From: an uncultured Alphaproteobacteria bacterium
GTDB lineage: Bacteria > Pseudomonadota > Alphaproteobacteria > HIMB59
Assembly: GCA_902575065.1 (NCBI GenBank)
Contig: CACGPU010000001.1
Coordinates: 62,001-126,000, forward strand
DNA length: 64,000 nt
Direction of reading: 5' to 3'
The notes under the pieces are model-generated. The model was not told the DNA's origin and searched no databases. It saw only the letters and a list, made by a program, of their open reading frames with translations. The position numbers were made by a program, and so were the translations under genes. The first letter of the stretch is position 1. The number at the start of each line of letters is the position of its first letter. Positions 21,638 through 29,746 of this stretch are shown piece by piece.

Positions 21638-22947
21638 TTAGAAGCTACAAGTCTTGGCTTTTGAGATGCTCTGAAACCATTTTCAAAGTCATTAATGATG
21701 TCATCCATGTCCTCCAAGCCAACAGAAAAACGTATCATATCTTCAGTTAGACCTGCCAACTCTAATGATTTTTTATCCATTTGAGAGTGAGTTGCAGATG
21801 CTGGATGAATAACTAATGATTTTGCGTCGCCAACGTTAGCTAAATGTGATGTTAGTTTTAAAGAGTTTATAAATGCGTGACCAGCTTCTTTGCCCCCCTT
21901 AATTCCAAACGCTATCATTGAGCCAGCACCCTTAGGCATTAATTTTGCAGCAACTTTATGATCAGGGTGATCCGGTAAGCTTGGATGATTTACCCAAGAA
22001 ACACTTGGGTTGTTACTTAAGTAATCAACCATTATTTTAGTATTTGATAAATGCTTTTCCATTCTCACTGAAAGAGTTTCTATTCCTATTAAAATATTAA
22101 ATGCGTTTGTTGGACTCATACATGGACCAAAGTCTCTCATTCCCTCTGCCCTTGCTCTCATAGTAAATGCTGCTGGACCAAATTCTTCTGCAAATGAAAG
22201 ACCGTGATAACCATCATATGGTTCAGTCATTGTTGGAAACTTATCTCCCTTAGTCCAATCAAAGTCACCCTTTTCAACAATTATTCCACCCATAGAAGTG
22301 CCATGACCTGCCATCCATTTTGTTAGAGAGTGCGTGATTATATCTGCACCTAATTCAAAGAGATTACACAAATATGGTGTGTTAAATGTTCCATCGACCA
22401 TTAAAGGAATACCTGCGCCTTTTGCTATTTTGGAAATTTCAGGTAAATCCATAATTTCTATACCAGGATTACCAATCAACTCACCCCAAATACATTTTGT
22501 ATTTGGTTGAATTGCTTTTTTAAAACCCTCTGTGTCTCTAGGCTTAACAAAAGTTGTTTCAATGCCAAATCTTTTTAAAGTTAGTCTCAGTAAGTTAAAA
22601 GAGCCACCATACAATTGCGATGAGGAAACAATATGATCACCTGCACTACAAATATTTAGAAGAGCTAGCATCATTGCACTCATGCCAGAGGCGGTAGCTA
22701 AAGCAGCAGAGCCGCCTTCTAAAGCTGCAACTCTCTCTTCAAGAACAGATATAGTTGGATTGGATATTCTGCTGTAGATATGCCCACCCTCCTCTAGATT
22801 AAATAAGGCAGCTGCGTGATCTGCATCTTGGAATAAGTATGATGTTGTTTGATAAATTGGAACGGCACGGGAGCCAAAATTTTTATCTGGCTGATGCCCA
22901 CTATGTAAGGTTTTAGTGTTAAATTTGTATGTTTTAGGATCGGTCAT
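21634..22947 (-). CDS. metY: O-acetylhomoserine sulfhydrylase
   Basis: About 437 residues from the ATG at 22947 (an upstream ATG at 22965 would add six odd residues). It is a Cys/Met-metabolism PLP enzyme: TLHSGHQPD and RAVPIYQTTSY near the start, the Tyr-Arg pair in YSRISNPT, PLP lysine in ITHSLTKWMAGHG, and the late HPASATHSQ loop. The length and the start match MetY, which makes homocysteine from O-acetylhomoserine and sulfide. It heads an operon with a hydrolase and a GFA protein. The leader contains a stem-loop described separately. Confidence 0.93.
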   Translation of the reverse strand: MTDPKTYKFNTKTLHSGHQPDKNFGSRAVPIYQTTSYLFQDADHAAALFNLEEGGHIYSRISNPTISVLEERVAALEGGSAALATASGMSAMMLALLNICSAGDHIVSSSQLYGGSFNLLRLTLKRFGIETTFVKPRDTEGFKKAIQPNTKCIWGELIGNPGIEIMDLPEISKIAKGAGIPLMVDGTFNTPYLCNLFELGADIITHSLTKWMAGHGTSMGGIIVEKGDFDWTKGDKFPTMTEPYDGYHGLSFAEEFGPAAFTMRARAEGMRDFGPCMSPTNAFNILIGIETLSVRMEKHLSNTKIMVDYLSNNPSVSWVNHPSLPDHPDHKVAAKLMPKGAGSMIAFGIKGGKEAGHAFINSLKLTSHLANVGDAKSLVIHPASATHSQMDKKSLELAGLTEDMIRFSVGLEDMDDIINDFENGFRASQKPRLVASK

Positions 22948-23000
22948 ATAAAAAATATAACACAAATTTTTTAATGAAAGTAATAGAAAAAAAGTCTCAG

Positions 23001-23030
23001 TTTCAGGGCTTATGTCGAAAAGACATAATC
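23001..23030 (-). promoter_or_regulatory. stem-loop in the metY leader
   Basis: On the minus strand a perfect 7-bp stem TTATGTC/GACATAA with a five-base loop (TTTTC) lies 63-81 bases before the metY start, followed by GCCCTGAAACTGAGAC and then a T7 run. It sits just after the stop of the phosphorylase gene (23036). It could be a terminator-like element for the upstream operon or part of a metY leader. The T-run is 16 bases away from the stem, which is poor for a simple terminator. I cannot match it to a known SAM riboswitch class. Confidence 0.35.
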
Positions 23031-23035
23031 TTTAA

Positions 23036-24790
23036 TTAATAATTTGTAATCCACATAGTTTGATAGGCTTTTAGAGTAATTGTTGATTTGATATCAATAA
23101 TTATCTCATTAGAGATTAAATCCCACCATTCATTTGACGCTATTAGATTTAATTCTGACAAATCTAAATATTGGAAAACATTAGTTACATTGCTTACACA
23201 AAATATTGATTGCCTTTTGTCATGACTTTGTCTCCAAAAGCCAAAAAAATTTTTACCCAAATTAAATGTAAATTGTGTTGCATTTGGATGAAATGCAGAT
23301 TGGTTTTTTCTAATTTCAATTAATTTTGATAATTGATTATATATTTTTGAATTAAAACTATCAGTGTTTGTAAGCAATCCATCAATTTCATCATACTTCC
23401 AAGATCTTCTATTTATAGATCTATGACTTTTTGTTTGCTCTAGTTTTTTATAGTCATTTGTAGAGCCCAAAATACTATGTATATATAATGCTGGTATTCC
23501 CTCGAGTCCTAGCATTATTGCATGGCAACAAATAAACCTTTCAATTTGCAAATGATCACTTCCTTGAAATGTTCCTTTCATAGCATCTATGAGTGAGATA
23601 TTTATTTCATAAACAGTCTCGGTATTATCTGTTTTTTTTCTTTTGGTAGTTTTTGCTCCAAAGTCAGTCATGATATCAACTAAGTTATTTCTCTCTTTTT
23701 CTGTTAAAATTCCCTCTGTCGGTCTCAGACCAATACCATCATGAGAGGCTATGAAATTGAAATAAGATGTATGATCTTTTGCAGGAGGCATACCCATTGA
23801 CCATTTACGAAGAGCTGTGCTATCTCCCATCACAAGAGTCCATAGTAGCAAGGGTGGTAGAGCAAAGTTGTATATAGCATTTGCTTCATCGTTTTCCCCA
23901 AAATAACTAAGATTTTCTAAATTAGGTAAATTTGTTTCAGTTATAAGTAAAGTATTTTTACTAAATGCATTCAAAAGTGTTCTCAATAATTTCACAACTT
24001 CATGAGTCTGCGGTAAATTTAGACAATTGGTGTCGTGTTCTTTCCAAAGGAAAGCAATGGCATCTAATCTAAATACTCTAACACCATTTTTTAGATATAA
24101 ATGAATTAACTTAATGAAGAAAAATAAAACCTCAGGATTTTTAAAATTAAAGTCAACTTGATCGTGGCTGAAAGTACACCATAAATAATAAATTTCTTTA
24201 TTTATTTCAAATTCTCTAAAAAGATCTGAGCTTCTAGGGCGAACAACTTGGTCATAACCTTGTTTGTCTTTAAGTTTTATAAAAAAATTTTGTGTATCAG
24301 CTTTATTATCAATAAAAGATTTAAAATATTTACTTTCTATAGATGCATGATTAATAACAATGTCACTCATTATCCTAAAATTTTTTGATAGCGATTTAAT
24401 ATCTTTCCAATCACCTAAATCAGACCTTACTTCCTCATAATCAATTATAGAAAATCCATCATCTGAACTGTAAGGAAAAAAAGGTAGAATGTGCAAATTG
24501 TTGAATTGTTTTCTACAATACTTATCTAAGAACTTGCTTAGAGTTTTTAATTTATTATTTTTTTCTTCATATATTGAGTCACCATACGTAATTAAGAAAA
24601 TATCTTTTTGAGACCAATTTGGTTCAGAAATACCTAGGTCTTTATTTTGAAATAAATCAAGAACTCTATTAATTAGTTTTAATATTTCGTTTTGATCTAA
24701 TATATCCTTGTAAATTATTTGAAAATGTATGTTTAGATTATTTTTTAATTCTTCTTGCACTTTAGGTGTTATCTTCCATGACGGCATCAT
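23036..24790 (-). CDS. GH13_18 phosphorylase, probably glucosylglycerate phosphorylase
   Basis: 584 residues of the sucrose-phosphorylase subfamily of GH13. The barrel motifs are visible: SDIVINHAS, the nucleophile Asp243 in FRLDAIAF, the acid/base Glu285 in LITETN and Asp351 in ASHDGIG. The segment AFLWKEHDTNCLNLPQTHE is typical of the group. Members cleave an alpha-glucoside with phosphate to glucose 1-phosphate. Because the gene overlaps a glucosyl-3-phosphoglycerate synthase gene by 29 bp and lies with a glycerate kinase, glucosylglycerate is the most likely substrate. Sucrose or glucosylglycerol remain possible. No signal peptide; cytoplasmic. Confidence 0.82.
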   Translation of the reverse strand: MMPSWKITPKVQEELKNNLNIHFQIIYKDILDQNEILKLINRVLDLFQNKDLGISEPNWSQKDIFLITYGDSIYEEKNNKLKTLSKFLDKYCRKQFNNLHILPFFPYSSDDGFSIIDYEEVRSDLGDWKDIKSLSKNFRIMSDIVINHASIESKYFKSFIDNKADTQNFFIKLKDKQGYDQVVRPRSSDLFREFEINKEIYYLWCTFSHDQVDFNFKNPEVLFFFIKLIHLYLKNGVRVFRLDAIAFLWKEHDTNCLNLPQTHEVVKLLRTLLNAFSKNTLLITETNLPNLENLSYFGENDEANAIYNFALPPLLLWTLVMGDSTALRKWSMGMPPAKDHTSYFNFIASHDGIGLRPTEGILTEKERNNLVDIMTDFGAKTTKRKKTDNTETVYEINISLIDAMKGTFQGSDHLQIERFICCHAIMLGLEGIPALYIHSILGSTNDYKKLEQTKSHRSINRRSWKYDEIDGLLTNTDSFNSKIYNQLSKLIEIRKNQSAFHPNATQFTFNLGKNFFGFWRQSHDKRQSIFCVSNVTNVFQYLDLSELNLIASNEWWDLISNEIIIDIKSTITLKAYQTMWITNY

Positions 24791-25973
24791 TAAAAGATTT
24801 TAAAATAGTTGGATCTGCACTATCAACTCTTCTCCAAGTTGGTATATTGGGATTTTCACTTGGTGAGTCTAGAAATATTTTTCCTGCTTCGATAATATTT
24901 TGTGAAAAGAGCTCAACCATTTCCTCTTCTTTGTGGACATCGAAGTTTAATCCATTCATCTCTGCATCTGTTTTATAAATCTGAACCATATCAAGGGCTA
25001 ATCTATAATATGTTGCTTTTAGTGTTCTAAACTTCTCATTAGAAAATACATGACCTTGTGTAGCTAATTTTCTAAATAAAGCTTTAGAAATATCTATGGT
25101 CATTTTAGATAAACCCTTTTGCCGGTTATTTTTAGAGACCTCTTGGTGTTTATGTTCATAGGTATCTGCTATATCTACTTGGCAAATTTTATTATTAGCA
25201 AAGTTCCTATACATTTCAGAGAGTATTCCTATTTCAAGACCCCAATCATGTGGAATTCTTATGTCATTCAATAAATTATATTTAAATGAAAATTCACCAG
25301 CTAGAGGATATTTAAATATATCTAAGAAATTTAAATATTCATTAAATCCAACCATTTTCTGTAAGGATTTAACTAAAGGTGTAACTAGTAACCTTGTCAC
25401 TCTTCCATTCATAGATTTTTGAGCAACCCTGGGATAAAAGCCCTTACAAAAATCAAATGAAAATTTTGGATTAGCAACGGGGTAAAATAGTTTTGCTACT
25501 AAATTTTTATCATAGGTGACTATATCGCAATCGTGCATTGCAACAGATCCCGACTCTTTCAGAGAAATTACAAATCCCATACAGTACCAAATATTTCTTC
25601 CTTTTCCCTTTTCAGCAGGAGCAAGATCCATTTTAGATAAATGTTGATCTATTTTTTTTAATTTAGGTCCATCGTTCCAAAGAATATATGTTTTTTGAGG
25701 CAGCACTGAAAAAAATTTTTTAGCTTTTATAAATTCTTGTTTGTTGGCTTGATCTAAACCAACAACAATATTTTTAATGTATTTAACTTTTTTTAAAGTA
25801 TTCACAATATAGGTTAATGCTGGCTTTTCTAATTCTGAATACAAAGAAGGAAGGATTAAAGTCATGGGTGAGACTTTTGAAAAATCTAAAAGTTCTTTTT
25901 CTATTTCCTCTATGGGTTTCGAATTGAAATTATGAAGTGTAGCTATTACGCCATTTTGATGAAAGTCAGGCAT
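24762..25973 (-). CDS. gpgS: glucosyl-3-phosphoglycerate synthase (GT81-like)
   Basis: 403 residues beginning MPDFHQNGVIATLHNF, a start I associate with the bacterial/archaeal glucosyl-3-phosphoglycerate synthases. The metal-binding DxD is DCD at 148-150 in AMHDCDIVTY. The later HDWGLEIGILSEMYRN and DTYEHKHQ segments carry the conserved His/Glu residues. It would transfer glucose from an NDP-sugar to 3-phosphoglycerate. The phosphatase gene lies 2 bp upstream and the phosphorylase gene overlaps downstream, so synthesis and breakdown enzymes share one message. A mannosyl donor specificity cannot be excluded. Confidence 0.83.
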   Translation of the reverse strand: MPDFHQNGVIATLHNFNSKPIEEIEKELLDFSKVSPMTLILPSLYSELEKPALTYIVNTLKKVKYIKNIVVGLDQANKQEFIKAKKFFSVLPQKTYILWNDGPKLKKIDQHLSKMDLAPAEKGKGRNIWYCMGFVISLKESGSVAMHDCDIVTYDKNLVAKLFYPVANPKFSFDFCKGFYPRVAQKSMNGRVTRLLVTPLVKSLQKMVGFNEYLNFLDIFKYPLAGEFSFKYNLLNDIRIPHDWGLEIGILSEMYRNFANNKICQVDIADTYEHKHQEVSKNNRQKGLSKMTIDISKALFRKLATQGHVFSNEKFRTLKATYYRLALDMVQIYKTDAEMNGLNFDVHKEEEMVELFSQNIIEAGKIFLDSPSENPNIPTWRRVDSADPTILKSFNDAVMEDNT

Positions 25974-25975
25974 GG

Positions 25976-26809
25976 TTAAAAAATCTTATTATCTAATGTT
26001 TTATTTAATTTATACAGGACTTGACTCCAACCGTCAGGTGCTAACTTTGATGATTTAAAAACATTTTTTTTATTAGAACGCAATTTTGGATATGCACCAG
26101 AAGAATTTTTAATTAGGCAGGAGTATTTACAAGAATTTAACATGTCAATATCATTTCTGCTATCACCCAAAGCAATAGTATTCCTTGAGTATTTATCACG
26201 AAATTGAATATCATAAACATGAGATATTAGCTTTTTAGCTATTCTTTTGTTGCATATAGAAGAAATTTGCATGAACCTACTACCTTTTATAAAAATTCCA
26301 TCTTTTTCAAATTTAAGCTCTTTTTTGAATGATTTTAAGTTTGTTAGATTATCATCCCAAAGAATAATTTGACTTGCCTCCCGATCCAACATCATATTTG
26401 TATTATTCAAATTCGTATATCTTTTTAAAATAATTGATGAAAGATCTTGAGCAATTAAAAAATTATATTTTTTTTGTTTCTTTTTTAAAAATTGATGCCA
26501 AACCTTTGAAGATAATTTGGCAATTCTTACTTTCCAATATTTTTCAAAAGATGATGAGTTTTTAATTTTATTAAATCTTATTTTAGGGAAATATATAACA
26601 GCGCCATTTTCAGTACTAAAGGGCATATTTGATAATTTCAATTCTTTAAGTAATTTTTTACATTCACTGAATGTTTTACTTGTATTAAAAATAATTTCAT
26701 TTTTGTTACTTATAATTGTAGATATCGTTTTCTTATTAGCTCCAAATGAATAATTTTCATGATCAAGTAAAGTTCCATCAAGATCAGTAAAAATAAGATA
26801 TCTTTTCAT
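25976..26809 (-). CDS. HAD-IIB phosphatase, glucosyl/mannosyl-3-phosphoglycerate phosphatase type
   Basis: 277 residues. HAD motif I is FTDLDGTLLDH with nucleophile Asp9 and Asp11. The early FNTSKTFSECKKLLKEL and FSTENGAVIYFP and the late NTIALGDSRNDIDML fit the MpgP family. It would dephosphorylate the product of the adjacent synthase to glucosylglycerate. It overlaps the upstream kinase gene by 4 bp. Together with GpgS it forms the standard two-step route. Confidence 0.82.
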   Translation of the reverse strand: MKRYLIFTDLDGTLLDHENYSFGANKKTISTIISNKNEIIFNTSKTFSECKKLLKELKLSNMPFSTENGAVIYFPKIRFNKIKNSSSFEKYWKVRIAKLSSKVWHQFLKKKQKKYNFLIAQDLSSIILKRYTNLNNTNMMLDREASQIILWDDNLTNLKSFKKELKFEKDGIFIKGSRFMQISSICNKRIAKKLISHVYDIQFRDKYSRNTIALGDSRNDIDMLNSCKYSCLIKNSSGAYPKLRSNKKNVFKSSKLAPDGWSQVLYKLNKTLDNKIF

Positions 26810-27660
26810 TTGTATGTGATTTTTTTAATTGATTGATTTTTATCTAAAGTTATTAAAACATTACAAAAACTTGGTGTTTTTAATGACATCCATTTAGATA
26901 ATTTTTCATAATATTTGATAAATTGATGGAGCTTTTTTTTTAGATGAATATTACTCTTTAATGATCGGAGTTCTAATTCTTGTTTATATTTCCAATCAAT
27001 TACAAATTTCCAATCTGGTAATTTTATAAATAAATAATAATTGAATTGTTTAAAAAGTTTTTGGTAATCAGTTAAGGCACTATTATAAGCAGTTCTCCAA
27101 ATTAAATTAGAGTCGTTCTTTTTTTCTAAATCATTAATGTTTATTTTTAAATATTTCATGTCAATTGGTTTTGAGCCAACACACCAACCCTCTAAAATTA
27201 GCAAATCTACTTTACTAATTTTTCTTTTATAATTTTTTTTGTTGTCAGTAACTTTATCAAATACAGGAACATAGACTGGAAATTTCTTTTTCATTAAATT
27301 ATTTGTTACTTTATAGAGTAATTTTAAATTGTGAGTACCAGGTACACCTCTAGTTTCAAATAAATCTGTTTTGAATTTTCTTGCTAATCGTTTTCTTTGA
27401 AAAGATGATAGATAAAAATCGTCAATACTTAATATAACAACATTCTTTGAGTAAAATTTCAGAAAAAATTTTTTAATTAGAACTGATAAAGTAGACTTGC
27501 CTGAACCTTGGGAACCAGCAATCATAAGTGTTTTCTTATGTTTTAAATGAGATAATAATTTAAGGTAATTATCTTTTATTTCCTTATGACTAACTTTCTT
27601 ACCTGTTAATCTTATCAGTGTATCTTGTGTAAATTTTAGTTTAGCTGTAATTTCTGACAT
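26806..27660 (-). CDS. glycerate kinase-like P-loop kinase
   Basis: 284 residues of the uridine-kinase/phosphoribulokinase-like P-loop class. Walker A is GSQGSGKST at 49-57, then ILSIDDFYLSSFQRKRLA, FETRGVPGTHNL and LLILEGWCVGSKP, which are the motifs of the plant/yeast-type D-glycerate 3-kinases (GLYK/Tda10). It would phosphorylate the D-glycerate released by the phosphorylase, linking it to lower glycolysis. The start overlaps nothing; 102 bp separate it from the permease gene upstream. Its end overlaps the phosphatase gene by 4 bp. Confidence 0.82.
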   Translation of the reverse strand: MSEITAKLKFTQDTLIRLTGKKVSHKEIKDNYLKLLSHLKHKKTLMIAGSQGSGKSTLSVLIKKFFLKFYSKNVVILSIDDFYLSSFQRKRLARKFKTDLFETRGVPGTHNLKLLYKVTNNLMKKKFPVYVPVFDKVTDNKKNYKRKISKVDLLILEGWCVGSKPIDMKYLKININDLEKKNDSNLIWRTAYNSALTDYQKLFKQFNYYLFIKLPDWKFVIDWKYKQELELRSLKSNIHLKKKLHQFIKYYEKLSKWMSLKTPSFCNVLITLDKNQSIKKITYK

Positions 27661-27762
27661 TTATAATGGATATTATTTTAGAGGATTTTTTACTAAAATT
27701 ACATGTATCAGATAAAGTAAATATATTCTTATATTTCGTTTAAAAAATTTACGTAACTTTAA

Positions 27763-28644
27763 TTAACCTTTTACAGCTCCAGCTGTTAGACCACTGATTA
27801 ATTGTTTTTGAAAAAACCATATAATCATAAATAAAGGAGCTGTCGCAGAAACAACACTTGATACTGCCCACATATAATTTCCACCGTACTCTACTGTGCC
27901 GAGATAAGCATTAATTTTTGGCACCATTGTATAATTATGCTGATTAAGTAACAATGCGGTGACTGTAAAATCGTTATACGCCAACATCATACTAAATAAA
28001 CCTGCCGTAACTACTCCAGGCCACATTACTGGCATAATAATATACCTAAATGCTTGAAAATATGAGCAACCATCAATCAAAGCACTTTCATCTAATTCTT
28101 TTGGTACAGTTTTAAAAAAAGAGTACAGCAACCAAAGAGTAAATGGTTGGTTTATAGCTACCAAAACAATAATTGTAGTTGGAAGTATTCCCCATATATT
28201 CAATTGGAAAAAAGGAAATAAGTAGCCTGATACTAAAGTAATGTGTGGCATAGCTCTAAATATCAAAGCAATAATTAGAATATAAAAAGTATATTTGAAT
28301 GTTGACCTAGACAAAGCATAAGCACCTAAAGTTCCAAGAAACAATGAAATTGATACTACTGATACAGTTACAATCATTGTATTCATTGTAGCTCTTCCAA
28401 ATTCGCCCTCTGTCCATGACTCTAAATACGCTTTAAATGTTGTAGTAGCGCCTGTTTCAATTAAAGTATTAAATCCACTTAAAGCATATGTCCAATCAGC
28501 TCTCGAGAAAAAATCTGCTTTTACCTTGAAGGAACCCCAGAGTGTCCAAATAAAAGGAAAAATTGATATAGTAAGCCAAAATAATATAAAAATACTATTT
28601 ACAATTATTATTTGTTTTGAATATTTATTGATTGTTTGGTTCAT
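27763..28644 (-). CDS. sugar ABC transporter permease (MalG type)
   Basis: 293 residues with six predicted membrane segments and the permease EAA loop ESALIDGCSYFQAFRYIIMP (about residues 190-209), which docks the ATPase. The C-terminus GLTAGAVKG is typical of MalG-type permeases of the carbohydrate uptake CUT1 class. The start codon directly follows the stop of the partner permease gene. With the binding protein at 29747-30982 it forms an importer, but no ATPase gene is present in this locus. Confidence 0.92.
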   Translation of the reverse strand: MNQTINKYSKQIIIVNSIFILFWLTISIFPFIWTLWGSFKVKADFFSRADWTYALSGFNTLIETGATTTFKAYLESWTEGEFGRATMNTMIVTVSVVSISLFLGTLGAYALSRSTFKYTFYILIIALIFRAMPHITLVSGYLFPFFQLNIWGILPTTIIVLVAINQPFTLWLLYSFFKTVPKELDESALIDGCSYFQAFRYIIMPVMWPGVVTAGLFSMMLAYNDFTVTALLLNQHNYTMVPKINAYLGTVEYGGNYMWAVSSVVSATAPLFMIIWFFQKQLISGLTAGAVKG

Positions 28645-29673
28645 TTATCTTTCAGTTTTAAATTCTTTCCAAGTTCTAATTAGCACAGGTGTAAGTAAAA
28701 AAGCTATCCCTAATATTGTTAACATTGACGTGGCTCCAGCAGAACCAAAAAGCATTTTATTTTCATTTCTTAAGTCTTGATAAATCATCCATGATAATGA
28801 TTGAGCTACACCCTCAGCAGAAAAACCAATGATAGGTTCGAATACTCTAAAATTATCCATTAAACAGATTAGCATTATGAAAGTAGCCACAGGGTATAGA
28901 TGAGGAATAACAATAAAACGAACGCGTTCAAACCTTGTTGCACCATCTATGTAGGCTGCTTCTAAAGGATCTTGTGGGACCGTCTGCAAGGCTGCATAAA
29001 AAACAACAAATGCAAATGGAGTATTATGCCATATTCCATAAATAATCAGGGTTATCCATGTTAAATTACTCGAGGCTTTTAGAGACAGATTAGGGTCATC
29101 AAAAAGAATTTGGATGCTGGCTCCAATTATTCCTTGAGAGTCAATCATCCAAAACAAAACCAAAGAACCAATTAAGGGTGTTACAATCATTGGTAAAATT
29201 GTACCAAATACAATTAAACCTTTAAGACTCTTTGCTAAAGTATTAACACTTAAAGCTACTATAAAACCTAATACTATCACTGGTGGAGTAACAGCAAAAC
29301 AAAATGTTAGTGTAAATAATAATGCTTTATAAAAAGGGAGATTTAAAACGATATCTTTGAATTCACCTATTGATGACTTGTTATCCCATGCCTCTCTTAT
29401 TTCATCAAAAGCTAAGTGATTTCTATCAATATAAGTGCCAAAGCCATTAAATCTTCCTAATGGATTTTCAGCCTCTATTTTTTCTGTAGCTTCTACATCT
29501 ACTCTAACATTTGTAGTACACCCAAATGGATCACAATTTTCCACCTCCATAAGAACCTGTTCATTTTCAATATGAAGGGATTGAAAGAAACTAGAAACAA
29601 TTGGTAAACCTATGAACAAAATCATTGCCAGAGCTGTAGGTAAAATAAACCAAATGAAAGTTCTGTGAGGCAT
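28645..29673 (-). CDS. sugar ABC transporter permease (MalF type)
   Basis: 342 residues. A first membrane segment is followed by a periplasmic loop of about 80 residues with a cysteine pair (ENCDPFGCTTNV), then the transmembrane core and the EAA loop EAAYIDGATRFERVRFIVIP. This is the MalF partner of the next gene. The loop cysteines may form a disulfide. A strong hairpin lies between this gene and the binding-protein gene upstream, which would lower permease expression relative to the binding protein. Confidence 0.92.
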   Translation of the reverse strand: MPHRTFIWFILPTALAMILFIGLPIVSSFFQSLHIENEQVLMEVENCDPFGCTTNVRVDVEATEKIEAENPLGRFNGFGTYIDRNHLAFDEIREAWDNKSSIGEFKDIVLNLPFYKALLFTLTFCFAVTPPVIVLGFIVALSVNTLAKSLKGLIVFGTILPMIVTPLIGSLVLFWMIDSQGIIGASIQILFDDPNLSLKASSNLTWITLIIYGIWHNTPFAFVVFYAALQTVPQDPLEAAYIDGATRFERVRFIVIPHLYPVATFIMLICLMDNFRVFEPIIGFSAEGVAQSLSWMIYQDLRNENKMLFGSAGATSMLTILGIAFLLTPVLIRTWKEFKTER

Positions 29674-29694
29674 TATTTTTTTTTGTAAGTAAGA

Positions 29695-29724
29695 AAGTGT
29701 GGATCTTTACTAAGATCCACACTT
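29695..29724 (-). terminator. 13-bp hairpin between binding-protein and permease genes
   Basis: A perfect inverted repeat, AAGTGTGGATCTT with AAGATCCACACTT, separated by four bases. It lies 23 bp after the binding-protein stop. On the minus strand it is followed by TTCTTACTTAC, a weak U-tract, so partial termination or protection of the upstream message from exonucleases is likely. This is the classical arrangement for high binding protein to permease ratios. Confidence 0.75.
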
Positions 29725-29746
29725 AATAGAATTTATTAGCTTTGGA

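Noticed and set aside
22948-23035. SAM-II or SAM-V riboswitch upstream of metY
   Set aside because: I could not place the conserved core or the pseudoknot by eye. It is kept only as an unassigned structured leader.
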